Shown: positions 45,194 to 53,297, numbered from the stretch's first letter. The stretch: DNA of 64,000 bases from Corallium rubrum (GCA_964035015.1 OZ035997.1:63888904-63952903), one strand, 5' to 3'. The notes: generated by a model not told the origin, from the letters alone. A program made the numbers and translations.

Positions 45194-45577
45194 ATGGCTG
45201 ACGCTGCTGACGTAACTGAGTCGGACACAAAGATAACATCTGCTGAGAAAATTAAAGACCCAAAACGAGTGGCCGCGGGTAAAAGACTAGCTCAGATATC
45301 AAAGGAAGCTAAGGAAAGAAAAGCTAGGGAACGACTAGCCATTGAGAGAAGTGAAACTGTAGGTTGGTGGCAAGATAACCGCCTGATTGGGATAATTGGA
45401 ATCGCTGAATTGGTTATCGGAATAATAGGCATATACTTATTTTATACTATGAGAGGAAAAGAGAAAAAGGTACAGGAGGATCACCCTAACTATTTTCCAG
45501 AGATCTCTGAACAACCAGAAAAAAAAAAAAGTCGAAGACCCAACGCCTCCACTGTTTTAGACAGTTTTGGTGAATGA
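45194..45577 (+). CDS. single-pass membrane protein with basic DPKRVAAGKRLA motif
   Basis: 127 residues. A basic helix with IKDPKRVAAGKRLAQISKEA near residue 20 is followed by a transmembrane helix (LIGIIGIAELVIGIIGIYLF) near 75 and a polar tail ending VLDSFGE. The orthologue in C (62064-62453) keeps the basic motif and the terminal VLDSFDE but has a different transmembrane sequence. The conserved ends suggest a scaffold or virion-membrane role; not proven. Confidence 0.7.
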   Translation: MADAADVTESDTKITSAEKIKDPKRVAAGKRLAQISKEAKERKARERLAIERSETVGWWQDNRLIGIIGIAELVIGIIGIYLFYTMRGKEKKVQEDHPNYFPEISEQPEKKKSRRPNASTVLDSFGE

Positions 45578-45594
45578 AATAAAATATTGGCTAT

Positions 45595-45843
45595 ATGTAT
45601 AGTATGTCAAAAGTTGATAGAAAAGAACTGATGGATGAAGTCTACGAGGCTCTTTTAATTACAACTGGGGCTGTGGTGGTTTCCATGGCTTCAAAGAAAA
45701 TACTAAAGGAACCTCTGGGTACTCCCGAATCTATGAAAGGTACTGCTAAGCTGGCTCTGGCCGTTGGAATTAGTACAGTTGGGATTAAATATGCTCAGTC
45801 AAAGGGGTACCTACCAGTTGATCCATTTTCGAAAAAGGGTTAA
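45595..45843 (+). CDS. small two-helix membrane protein of B
   Basis: 82 residues (or 79 from the second ATG at 45604). Hydrophobic segments ALLITTGAVVVSMAS and KLALAVGISTVGIKYAQ, ending GYLPVDPF. Highly conserved in C (61811-62047) including KEPLGTPES/RQPLGTPES and LPVDPF. Both ATGs are close to TATA strings. Confidence 0.75.
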   Translation: MYSMSKVDRKELMDEVYEALLITTGAVVVSMASKKILKEPLGTPESMKGTAKLALAVGISTVGIKYAQSKGYLPVDPFSKKG

Positions 45844-45869
45844 GAAAGAAGCTATAGGTAAGGGGTAAT

Positions 45870-46508
45870 ATGAACACCTGTCAAATTTGTGGATGGCCGT
45901 TCACCTCTAAGGGAAATCTTTACCAACACGTCAGACAAGTACACAACAAGGAGAAAAATTATAAATGTAAGAAAGCCAACTGTGGGAAAAAATTCTCACG
46001 ATATAACGATATGATGAAACATTATCATGCAGTACATTGGTCAGAACCCGCCCGTCGTAGGTCTAGAGGGGAAAGAGATGTTGAGGATGTGCTACGGGTT
46101 AACGGAGTTAGGGTAATTAGGGAAAAGACGTTTGAGAAGTTGGTGGGGTTAGGTGGTGGTCAGTTAAGATATGACTTTGCTGTACCTGTTGGTGGTGACA
46201 GTTTCCTACTAATTGAGTATGACGGAAAACAACATTTTGTACCTACTCAATGGTCGGATAAAATGACTCAGGAAGAGGTTGTAAGTAGCTTTGAAAGGTT
46301 ACAAAAACATGATCAGATAAAGAACAAATATGCTGAGTCGAACGGCTATCCCCTACTCAGAATCCCATACTGGAAAAGGTGTGAGATTTATCCTATTGTC
46401 ACAGAATTTCTGAAAGATAACCACGTTAAAAACGACTGCCAGCAACTTAGATTAGATAGGATGGTTGGTGACTTACGTTTGAGATATGTATCTTTGGTTT
46501 ACTTTTAA
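45870..46508 (+). CDS. C2H2 zinc finger fused to a PD-(D/E)XK-like nuclease
   Basis: 212 residues. Two fingers: CQICGWPFTSKGNLYQHVRQ...H and CKKANCGKKFSRYNDMMKHY..H. After a short RRSRGERDVEDVLR helix comes a nuclease-like core: LRYDFAVPVG (Asp), then LLIEYDGKQHF (Glu-x-Asp/Gly-Lys) near 120, then HDQIKNKYAESNGYPLLRIP, the end pattern of very-short-patch/DUF559-like endonucleases. The orthologue in C (61111-61752) keeps all of these. The combination suggests a site-directed DNA nuclease used in replication, resolution or host interference. Confidence 0.75.
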   Translation: MNTCQICGWPFTSKGNLYQHVRQVHNKEKNYKCKKANCGKKFSRYNDMMKHYHAVHWSEPARRRSRGERDVEDVLRVNGVRVIREKTFEKLVGLGGGQLRYDFAVPVGGDSFLLIEYDGKQHFVPTQWSDKMTQEEVVSSFERLQKHDQIKNKYAESNGYPLLRIPYWKRCEIYPIVTEFLKDNHVKNDCQQLRLDRMVGDLRLRYVSLVYF

Positions 46509-46535
46509 GATCTGAAACAGTAGTCTAGTATATAA

Positions 46536-46967
46536 ATGGCTAGTGTAGTTGCTAGTGGGGTATTTAATGCCTTAGCCTTCGCTGGTGCTGGATTTTTATT
46601 TTCAAAGTTAAACCATAGTGGATATGAAGATGAAATTAAAAGACATAACCATGCCACTGAGCAGTTAGCTAGAGCAAAGGAGAAATGGTATGAATCTGAG
46701 GTGGCTAAGAAAAACAGGGTACAAAAACTGAGACAAGAACTATCTGACGCCAACGCTGACATGAATACAACGAACCATGCTCTGGATCTGTTAAAGTCAG
46801 AGCTAAGACAAGCTGAAGCTGTTAGGACTCAGTCATATGGGGTAAATGGTGCTCCTAAACTATCTGACTATTACAAACCATCTAGTGAAATGAAAGAGTA
46901 TGAAGTGCTATTTGTTGGAATCGCTGGTATAGCTGGTGGGTATCTAATAACCAGGTTTGTCTCCTAA
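46536..46967 (+). CDS. membrane-coiled-coil-membrane protein of B
   Basis: 143 residues. N-terminal hydrophobic Gly/Ala segment (GVFNALAFAGAGFLFSKL), a long charged coiled coil (roughly residues 30-95, with EIKRHNHATEQLARAKEKWY), then a C-terminal hydrophobic helix (VLFVGIAGIAGGYLITRFVS). The orthologue in C is at 60673-61092. The start is abutted by CTAGTATATAA. Function unknown; possibly a virion membrane or scaffold component. Confidence 0.7.
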   Translation: MASVVASGVFNALAFAGAGFLFSKLNHSGYEDEIKRHNHATEQLARAKEKWYESEVAKKNRVQKLRQELSDANADMNTTNHALDLLKSELRQAEAVRTQSYGVNGAPKLSDYYKPSSEMKEYEVLFVGIAGIAGGYLITRFVS

Positions 46968-46995
46968 GTTAAAGAATTGTCAGACTATTGTTATA

Positions 46996-47622
46996 ATGAC
47001 TCCTGTCTTTTTGTTGGATTTACCGAAAGAATTAGAGGGTATAGATCTGTCAAGTGTTGAGTGGATTTGTAAACAGATTGGACTTGAGTTACAACAAGAT
47101 AATAAGAAAGATTTAGACTGGGGTAGTCGGCTATGGTGTAAGGACTGTTCCGAATTCCGTTCTGAGGTGAAAGCTGGGATGTTCTCCTGTCCAAAGTGTG
47201 GTGGTACAGAATATGGATATGTTGCTGATAGACCTGATGGTAAAACAACTGTTGTGGTAAAAAAGAGTGTGCATTCAAGATCACGCCGGATGAGGGAAAA
47301 ACTTACTAAAGTCGTTAGTTCTAACGTTTGTGACATAATTTTAGATGACTTTTCCAAGGTCCTTAATGTAATGAGCAAGAAGAATCTGATAAAAGGCCGT
47401 AACTTATCTGGGTATGACTATTATATCATCAGGTTGTGCTCGAGAAGGGGAATAAATGTAGGAGAACGACACTTCCTTAAAGATCTTAAAAATGGGAAAA
47501 CGAAGGACTTGTTTGATAACAATCTGTTTGGAATTGTGTATAGGGAACTTGGTTGGGAGTGTAGTCGTGTGGATAAATTTTACACAACCTGGTTGGAGGG
47601 TCGTAGTAGTACAGAGGCCTAA
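46996..47622 (+). CDS. zinc-ribbon protein with TFIIB-like appearance
   Basis: 208 residues from the ATG at 46996, which directly follows TTGTTATA. A four-Cys zinc ribbon (LWCKDCSEF and MFSCPKCGGTEYG) lies near residues 48-73. The C-terminal half is helical, with ILDDFSKVLNVMSKKNLIKG then YDYYIIRLCSRRGI. This recalls one cyclin-like repeat of TFIIB (KGRS...CLYIACRQEGV) placed after an N-terminal ribbon, the same order as in TFIIB. The orthologue in C (60053-60640) keeps the ribbon cysteines and the RGRN...YYIIRLCSRRGI core. A transcription role is inference; a recombination or replication zinc-ribbon protein is the alternative. Confidence 0.5.
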   Translation: MTPVFLLDLPKELEGIDLSSVEWICKQIGLELQQDNKKDLDWGSRLWCKDCSEFRSEVKAGMFSCPKCGGTEYGYVADRPDGKTTVVVKKSVHSRSRRMREKLTKVVSSNVCDIILDDFSKVLNVMSKKNLIKGRNLSGYDYYIIRLCSRRGINVGERHFLKDLKNGKTKDLFDNNLFGIVYRELGWECSRVDKFYTTWLEGRSSTEA

Positions 47623-47651
47623 CAGAATATAACTCCCAGTAGAGTATAGCG

Positions 47652-50600
47652 ATGATCCGCCAGGATAACGATCTGAACCCCGACGACTTTGACTACTCTG
47701 ATGACATAGACCCTGATTTCTATGAGAGAATAATTGGCTATGACATAAATCAGTTAAACATAGCCTTGAGGGGTAAAACAAAGTCTTTTAGTTGTGCCAT
47801 AGTAAACAAAGACCCACTGAAACAGATAAACGCTTTAAAGAACGATGTGAGTCTGTTAGTATTCCAGGAGTTGGGTCAGCTGAGAGGACTGAAGTTCGCT
47901 GAAACGTTGGTTGTAGTGCTCGAAAAAGAGGTCCCCGGTGGAACAACCTACAAAACAGCTTACTTTAACAGTCATATCAAAACTGTAACAAACACAGATG
48001 AGATTAGTCAGGACGTTAACACTGCAAATGAGGAAATAATGGTTGGAATATCCCGGTGGATAAGTGAGGGATCTGGCTGGACAGTAGATTCAGTCGATGG
48101 TCACTATATTAATCTGACACTGTATAGTCCGCTAAGAGGATCCTCGTATGTAGAACTGCCTAAGGAGTTAAAAAACAGTCGAAAAGGATTGATTAATATT
48201 AAAAATAATGATGATAGGTGTTTTATGTGGTGTCATATTGCTCATAAGTTCCCCGTGTTAAAGAACCCACAACGAGTGTCTAAGTACCGGGAGTATGTTA
48301 ACGACTTGGACTATAATGGAATCAACTTTCCAGTAACTCAGAAACAGTATAATCAAATAGAAAGGCAGAATAAGGTACGTATTAATGTCTTCGGTTATGA
48401 AGATAAACTAACCTTTCCTGTGTATGTCTCAGGCGAAACTTTTACAGACTCTATGAATCTCCTGGTTATAACTAACGACGACGGCGACAGGCAACATTAT
48501 GTCCTCATAAAAGACTTTGACAGGTTTATGTACAGCACAACAAAACATAAGGAAAAAAAACACTACTGCATGTACTGCCTCCAATCTTTCAGTTCAACAG
48601 AAATCTTAGACAAACATAGGGGCTTGTGTATTAAAATAAATGGTAAACAAGCTGTCAGAATGCCTGAAAAGGGTAAGAACGTGCTGAAGTATTGTAATTC
48701 CCACAAACAACTAAATGTTCCGTTTGTTATTTACGCTGATTTTGAGGCTATCACGGAAAAGGTCGACAGTGGCTCAGTAGAAGAAGAAAAAAAAACAAAA
48801 ACGTATATGGAAAAGTATCAGAAACACATTGTCTGTGGTTATGGGTATAAGGTTGTCTGCTGTTACGACGATCAATATAGCAAGTCTGTTCAGGTGTATA
48901 GAGGCCAAAACGCTGTCTATAAATTTATTGAAAAAATGTTAGAAGAAGTGGAAGATCTTAAGAAAATAAAAAAAGAACATTTCAACCAAAATATGGTTTT
49001 GAGTGCTGCTGATAAGGTGGACTTTAGGGACGCTAAAAAGTGTCACATTTGTGGACGGGAATATACGGAAGAAGATGTTGTTGTCCGAGACCATTGTCAT
49101 GTAACAGGGAAGTACAGAGGTTCCGCCCATCAGCTTTGTAATAGAAACTATAGACTAACTGATAAAATACCAGTAATCTTCCACAATCTAAGGGGTTATG
49201 ATAGCCATCACATTATGTGTGAGATTGGGAAATTCAAACAGGAGATTAACGTAATTCCAAACAATATGGAGAAGTATTTATCATTCATGTTAGGGAAGAA
49301 TTTAGTGTTTTTAGACAGCCTACAGTTTATGAGCAGTTCTCTTGATAGACTTGTCGGAAATTTACCAAAAGACTCTTTCAAATACACAGCAGAAGAATTC
49401 TCAGGTTTACTAGACTTAATGAGAACTAAAGGCGTTTATCCTTATGACTACATGGATAGCTTTGAGCGATTCAATGAGACAGAACTTCCTCCAAAAGAAC
49501 AGTTTTACAGTATACTAAACGATATGGAAATATCAGACAGTCAGTATACACATGCACATAATGTTTGGAAAGCGTTTAATATGCAAACAATCGGCGACTA
49601 TCATGATGTTTATCTGAAGTCTGATGTCTTGTTGTTAGCTGACGTTTTTGAGAACTTCAGGAAAACATGTACACAAAACTATAAACTAGATCCCTGTCAC
49701 TATTTCACCTCACCGGGGTTGGCCTGGGACGCTATGTTGAAAATGACAGGGATAAAGTTGGAATTAATGACAGATATTGACATGTTTCAGTTTGCGGAAA
49801 AAGGGATGAGAGGTGGGGTCAGTTACATAGCTAATAGGTATGGCGTAGCAAACAACCCATATATGACAAGTAATTATAACAAAAACGAGGCTAATAAATA
49901 CATAATGTATCTGGACGCGAATAATCTCTATGGTTGGGCTATGAGTCAGTATTTACCGACTGGTGGGTTTAGGTGGATGAGTAAAAACAAGTTGGGTAAC
50001 TTAGATTTAGGAAAATTTACTGACAGTAGTAGAACTGGAATAATACTTGAGGTTGACCTTGAATATCCCGCTGAACTTCACGACCTACATAACGACTACC
50101 CATTAGCCCCAGAAAAAATGGAAATACGGGAAGAAATGCTGTCTGAATACTGTTTGAAGATTAAAGAGAAGTTTGGCGTCAGCGTTGGCGGTGTTAGTAA
50201 GCTAGTAACTAACCTAATGGATAAGGAAAAATACGTCGTACATTACAGAAATCTTCAGCTTTACGTTAGGCTTGGGATTAAAGTAACAAAAATTCACCGG
50301 GCTTTACTCTTCAATCAATCCCCCTGGCTAAAGCAGTATATTGACTTCAACACGGTAAAGAGGACCGCTGCTAAAAACGCCTTCGAGAAGGACTTCTTCA
50401 AGCTAATGAATAATAGTGTTTTCGGCAAGACAATGGAGAACCTGAGAAAGCGTGTAGACGTTAGACTAGTTACGAGTGAAGAACAGTTGATAAAGCTAAC
50501 TTCTAAACCAACCTTTGTATCCTCTAAAATATTTAATGAGAATCTGGTCGCCGTTCATAAAATCAAAGAAGTTCTAACACTAAATCGGCCGGCATATGTT

Positions 50601-51182
50601 GGCATGTGTATTCTCGATCTGTCAAAGACGTTAATGTATGATTTTCACTACAACTATATGTTAAAAAAATATGGGGATAATATCAAGTTGTTATTCACAG
50701 ACACTGACAGTTTGACGTATGAGATTGAGGCGGATAACGTGTACGAAGACTTTTGGGTAGATAAAGATATGTTCGACAACTCGGATTATCCAGAAAGCTC
50801 GCCGTATCACAACAAGTCGAATAAGAAAGTCATTGGGAAAATGAAGGACGAAGCGGCTGGCGTTCCCATAGTTGAATTCATCGGTCTGAGGAGTAAAATG
50901 TATTCGTATTTAAAAGATAATGGAACAGGTGGTAAGACAGCGAAAGGGATAAAAAAGATTGTTACTAAGAAACAGATCAGACATGAAGATTATAAAGACA
51001 CGCTATTCGGTAAAAAACAGCTATTTCAGAAAATGAATACAATCCGAAGTGTTAAACATGAGCTGGGCAGCTATGAAATTAATAAAATATCGCTCTCATG
51101 CTTTGACGATAAGAGATATTTGTTGGAAGATGGGGTTAACTCTTACGCGTACGGACATTATAAGTGTCATATGAATATTTAA
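47652..51182 (+). CDS. polB: protein-primed-type family B DNA polymerase of B
   Basis: 1,176 residues, intact. N-terminal 300 residues of unknown fold, then a C2H2-like finger (HYCMYCLQSFSSTEILDKH) near 300, Exo I VIYADFEAI near 360, an endonuclease-VII-like Cys/His insert (CHICGREY...VVRDHCHVTGKYRG..LCN) near 463-500, Exo II HNLRGYDSHH near 515, Pol A LDANNLYGWAMSQYLPTGGF near 755, Pol B KDFFKLMNNSVFGKTMENL near 917 and Pol C LLFTDTDSLTYE near 1014. The order and inserts match polymerases of Polintons and related elements that use terminal-protein priming. It is convergent with M across a conserved hairpin. A decayed orthologue is in C. Confidence 0.95.
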   Translation: MIRQDNDLNPDDFDYSDDIDPDFYERIIGYDINQLNIALRGKTKSFSCAIVNKDPLKQINALKNDVSLLVFQELGQLRGLKFAETLVVVLEKEVPGGTTYKTAYFNSHIKTVTNTDEISQDVNTANEEIMVGISRWISEGSGWTVDSVDGHYINLTLYSPLRGSSYVELPKELKNSRKGLINIKNNDDRCFMWCHIAHKFPVLKNPQRVSKYREYVNDLDYNGINFPVTQKQYNQIERQNKVRINVFGYEDKLTFPVYVSGETFTDSMNLLVITNDDGDRQHYVLIKDFDRFMYSTTKHKEKKHYCMYCLQSFSSTEILDKHRGLCIKINGKQAVRMPEKGKNVLKYCNSHKQLNVPFVIYADFEAITEKVDSGSVEEEKKTKTYMEKYQKHIVCGYGYKVVCCYDDQYSKSVQVYRGQNAVYKFIEKMLEEVEDLKKIKKEHFNQNMVLSAADKVDFRDAKKCHICGREYTEEDVVVRDHCHVTGKYRGSAHQLCNRNYRLTDKIPVIFHNLRGYDSHHIMCEIGKFKQEINVIPNNMEKYLSFMLGKNLVFLDSLQFMSSSLDRLVGNLPKDSFKYTAEEFSGLLDLMRTKGVYPYDYMDSFERFNETELPPKEQFYSILNDMEISDSQYTHAHNVWKAFNMQTIGDYHDVYLKSDVLLLADVFENFRKTCTQNYKLDPCHYFTSPGLAWDAMLKMTGIKLELMTDIDMFQFAEKGMRGGVSYIANRYGVANNPYMTSNYNKNEANKYIMYLDANNLYGWAMSQYLPTGGFRWMSKNKLGNLDLGKFTDSSRTGIILEVDLEYPAELHDLHNDYPLAPEKMEIREEMLSEYCLKIKEKFGVSVGGVSKLVTNLMDKEKYVVHYRNLQLYVRLGIKVTKIHRALLFNQSPWLKQYIDFNTVKRTAAKNAFEKDFFKLMNNSVFGKTMENLRKRVDVRLVTSEEQLIKLTSKPTFVSSKIFNENLVAVHKIKEVLTLNRPAYVGMCILDLSKTLMYDFHYNYMLKKYGDNIKLLFTDTDSLTYEIEADNVYEDFWVDKDMFDNSDYPESSPYHNKSNKKVIGKMKDEAAGVPIVEFIGLRSKMYSYLKDNGTGGKTAKGIKKIVTKKQIRHEDYKDTLFGKKQLFQKMNTIRSVKHELGSYEINKISLSCFDDKRYLLEDGVNSYAYGHYKCHMNI

Positions 51183-51236
51183 TCAGAACTGACAATTAGT
51201 ATGCAGTAAACAAGACAGCCCGAAAGACGACTGCCT

Positions 51237-51258
51237 GGTAAGGTATATATATTTTACC
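51237..51258. terminator. conserved hairpin between convergent polB and M
   Basis: GGTAA...TTACC arms around an AT-rich loop (ggtaaggtatatatatttta then cc). The same sequence, inverted with the element, is retained at 56013-56033 in C while surrounding DNA differs. It could be a bidirectional transcript end or RNA-processing signal. Confidence 0.45.
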
Positions 51259-51271
51259 GACTTGTGATATA

Positions 51272-52027
51272 TTACTTTCTCTTAGTGTAACTATAGGAAA
51301 ATAATCCAGCCGCTATGATAATCACTACTAAATACTCTCCAGCGAAAATAATTACCCTACCACTTGCTTTCTCTATTTCTGTCCATGGTATTGTGTCTCT
51401 TCTCTTCGATGGATGTAACTTCTCCCATTTCTTAGCCTGATGAACTATATCAGATCCCTTCCTAGTTAAACCCACAGACAGACCAGTTACTAATGCAATC
51501 ACTCCTAAACCAATAGCAGTCATAATTCCAGCTTTTCTCAGTGCTCTATCTAGGTTGATCTTAGTCCACTCATCATAGTGTGTTCTGATACCATTTCTTA
51601 ACAAACCATCATCCTCTTCAGTTAAAGCCCGTCCAATTGTCTGAAACTCACCTCCCAAATACTTCACAGAATAATCGATAACTAAACCAGACTCACTGAA
51701 CTCCCTGGACACACTTAGTATATTATTATCAATCAGATAGTCAATAAACAGTGGATCTGCACATTGTGGTTCCAGTTCTAGTATATTTGTGAAAAGGTCC
51801 TTACAGTCTCTATGTGCAGCCCGTCTTCTTATCCTCTCAGTTCTAGCTTCTGATATATTATTTATAATGGGGCCATCAACAGCGTGAGCAGCTCTGACAC
51901 TATTACTATACCTTAAAAAGTCATCTACAGCGTCATCACCTCCAAAATCTGTCTCGTCTTGATCATTTTCAGGATCTGGGTCCGGGTCACGATTTGAGTC
52001 TAATGGCTTAAGTTCAATTTCCTCCAT
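51272..52027 (-). CDS. gene M: two-segment membrane protein of B
   Basis: 251 residues from the ATG at 52027 (preceded by TTTTAAT). An acidic N-terminus (DPDPDPENDQDETDFGGDD) and a conserved soluble domain (DLFTNILELEPQCADPLFID) are followed by a hydrophobic helix (AIGLGVIALVTGLSVGLTRK), GSDIVHQAKKWEKLHPSKR and a C-terminal transmembrane helix. It is paralogous to N (52153-52872) and orthologous to 55240-55996 in C. No known family. Longer upstream frame is rejected because it runs through a repeat fragment. Confidence 0.75.
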   Translation of the reverse strand: MEEIELKPLDSNRDPDPDPENDQDETDFGGDDAVDDFLRYSNSVRAAHAVDGPIINNISEARTERIRRRAAHRDCKDLFTNILELEPQCADPLFIDYLIDNNILSVSREFSESGLVIDYSVKYLGGEFQTIGRALTEEDDGLLRNGIRTHYDEWTKINLDRALRKAGIMTAIGLGVIALVTGLSVGLTRKGSDIVHQAKKWEKLHPSKRRDTIPWTEIEKASGRVIIFAGEYLVVIIIAAGLFSYSYTKRK

Positions 52028-52043
52028 ATTAAAACTGTTATGA

Positions 52044-52107
52044 TTACAAAAAGATAAGCTGTTAAAAAGTGGGAAAACAGGGGAAATATAACAAGTAATT
52101 GGACAGT
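52044..52107. repeat. internal relic of an element end (X fragment plus inverted-repeat fragment)
   Basis: 52044-52079 resembles part of gene X (aaaaagataagctgttaaaa). 52080-52107 (gggaaatataacaagtaatt) resembles the inner edge of the terminal inverted repeat. The arrangement matches the left end of C, where an inverted repeat and an X fragment precede M. Confidence 0.6.
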
Positions 52108-52152
52108 ACCACCTACTCTTGCTTGGAAGACATAATATATATATATAGGAGT

Positions 52153-52872
52153 ATGGAGGAAGATTTTTCTGAAATGGGGCCACTAAGTCCAACTCATGAA
52201 GAAGATGATATCCCAGAAGACCACAGAAGAATGGGAACAGATGATGACGTGGGACTTACTTATGGTGATATCAAATTTGATGAGGACAATAAACCTATTT
52301 CTAACTTATGGGGTAGCACTTATGTAGAACCCAGGAAATCCATCCGTAAAAAGGCTGTGGACTTTTTTACAGATGTTTTAGATTTAGAGTCCCAGTGCAA
52401 TAACCCTGTTTTTATTGACTATCTGACCGACGAAAATATACTGTCTTTCATAATAGATGAAGATATGGGTGACTACACTGTCAGATATAATGGTGATGAA
52501 ATTAGGACAGTTGATGGGAATCTCACTGAACAACAGATGGATCATCTAAGAGATGGTATCAGGGAGCAGTATGACAAATGGAATGACGCTAACACCAGAA
52601 AAAAATTGAAGAAAGCTGGTATTATCACAGCAATAGGTTTTGGGGTAATTGCCCTGGTTACTGGTTTATCAGTCGGTCTGACTAGGAGGGGATCTGATAT
52701 TGTCCATCAGGCTAAATATTGGGAAAAACTACATCCATCCAAAAAGATAACAGACATAGTACCATGGACAGAAATAGAAAAGGCTGGTGGTAAGATAATC
52801 ATTTTCATTGGGGAGTATCTGGTAGTTATTATTGCTGCTACTGGAATGTATTTACTTTTACGTAGTAAATAA
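52153..52872 (+). CDS. gene N: divergent paralogue of M
   Basis: 239 residues from the ATG at 52153 (after TATAGGAGT). The N-terminal third differs from M (acidic, MGPLSPTHEEDDIPEDHRRM). From about residue 75 the same family follows: DFFTDVLDLESQCNNPVFID, AIGFGVIALVTGLSVGLTRR, GSDIVHQAKYWEKLHPSKK and a C-terminal transmembrane helix. It is head-to-head with M and points towards the right terminus. No counterpart is seen at the left end of C. Confidence 0.75.
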   Translation: MEEDFSEMGPLSPTHEEDDIPEDHRRMGTDDDVGLTYGDIKFDEDNKPISNLWGSTYVEPRKSIRKKAVDFFTDVLDLESQCNNPVFIDYLTDENILSFIIDEDMGDYTVRYNGDEIRTVDGNLTEQQMDHLRDGIREQYDKWNDANTRKKLKKAGIITAIGFGVIALVTGLSVGLTRRGSDIVHQAKYWEKLHPSKKITDIVPWTEIEKAGGKIIIFIGEYLVVIIAATGMYLLLRSK

Positions 52873-52912
52873 GTTGTTTGTGTTGGTTGAAATAAGAGTA
52901 GTGAATATTGTT

Positions 52913-53291
52913 GGAAAATATAACAAGTAATTGGACAGTGTCCTTATTAGTAGTATAGAACATGGGGCTTCCGGCATACTTCGAGAAAACTGAAAAATTA
53001 ATTTCAACCAATAATTGGTCCCAAAGCAAACTATTAGTCACATACTCGACGGATTCAGCCCCGCCAGTGTTTTCATAATCTAATTGACATTTGGGAAAAA
53101 TTTATTATGAGACGAAAAATAAAGTGGAACGAGGATATAAAAAGTGCGAAAACAGCTAAAAATCGATTTATCTTGGAAGGGCTGAATCCGTCGAGTATGT
53201 GACTAATAGTTTGCTTTGGGACCAATTATTGGTTGAAATTAATTTTTTGGTTTTTTCGGGGTGTGCCGGAAGCCCCATGTCCTATACTACT
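52913..53291. repeat. right terminal inverted repeat of B with internal foldback
   Basis: Complement of 36529-36907 and the same 379-bp length. The foldback part is 52949-53291 (343 bp, identical in length to the left). The inner copy of the terminal motif reads AGTAGTATAGAACATGG, closer to the C terminus than to the outer B terminus. Confidence 0.85.
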
Positions 53292-53297
53292 ATCGTC
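53292..53297. repeat. 6-bp target-site duplication, right (ATCGTC)
   Basis: Identical to 36523-36528 and directly adjacent to the CT end of B. Confidence 0.9.

Larger units (their letters stand above)
36529..53291. mobile_element. near-intact 16.8-kb Polinton-like/virus-like element B
   Basis: Bounded by 379-bp inverted repeats starting AG and ending CT and by the ATCGTC duplication. A left block of minus-strand genes (X, ATPase, capsid, membrane protein, acidic protein, penton-like, integrase) diverges from a right block of plus-strand genes (nine genes ending in polB) at a 20-bp gap (42411-42430). Paralogous membrane-protein genes M and N lie between polB and the right end. Genes are intronless, tightly packed and mostly open, so insertion is recent. 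No adenain-like protease was recognised. Confidence 0.9.

Noticed and set aside
52838-53041. Short frame MTNSLLWDQLL seen near both ends of B
   Set aside because: It lies inside the terminal inverted repeat foldback and occurs only because the repeat is duplicated; no evidence of a gene.
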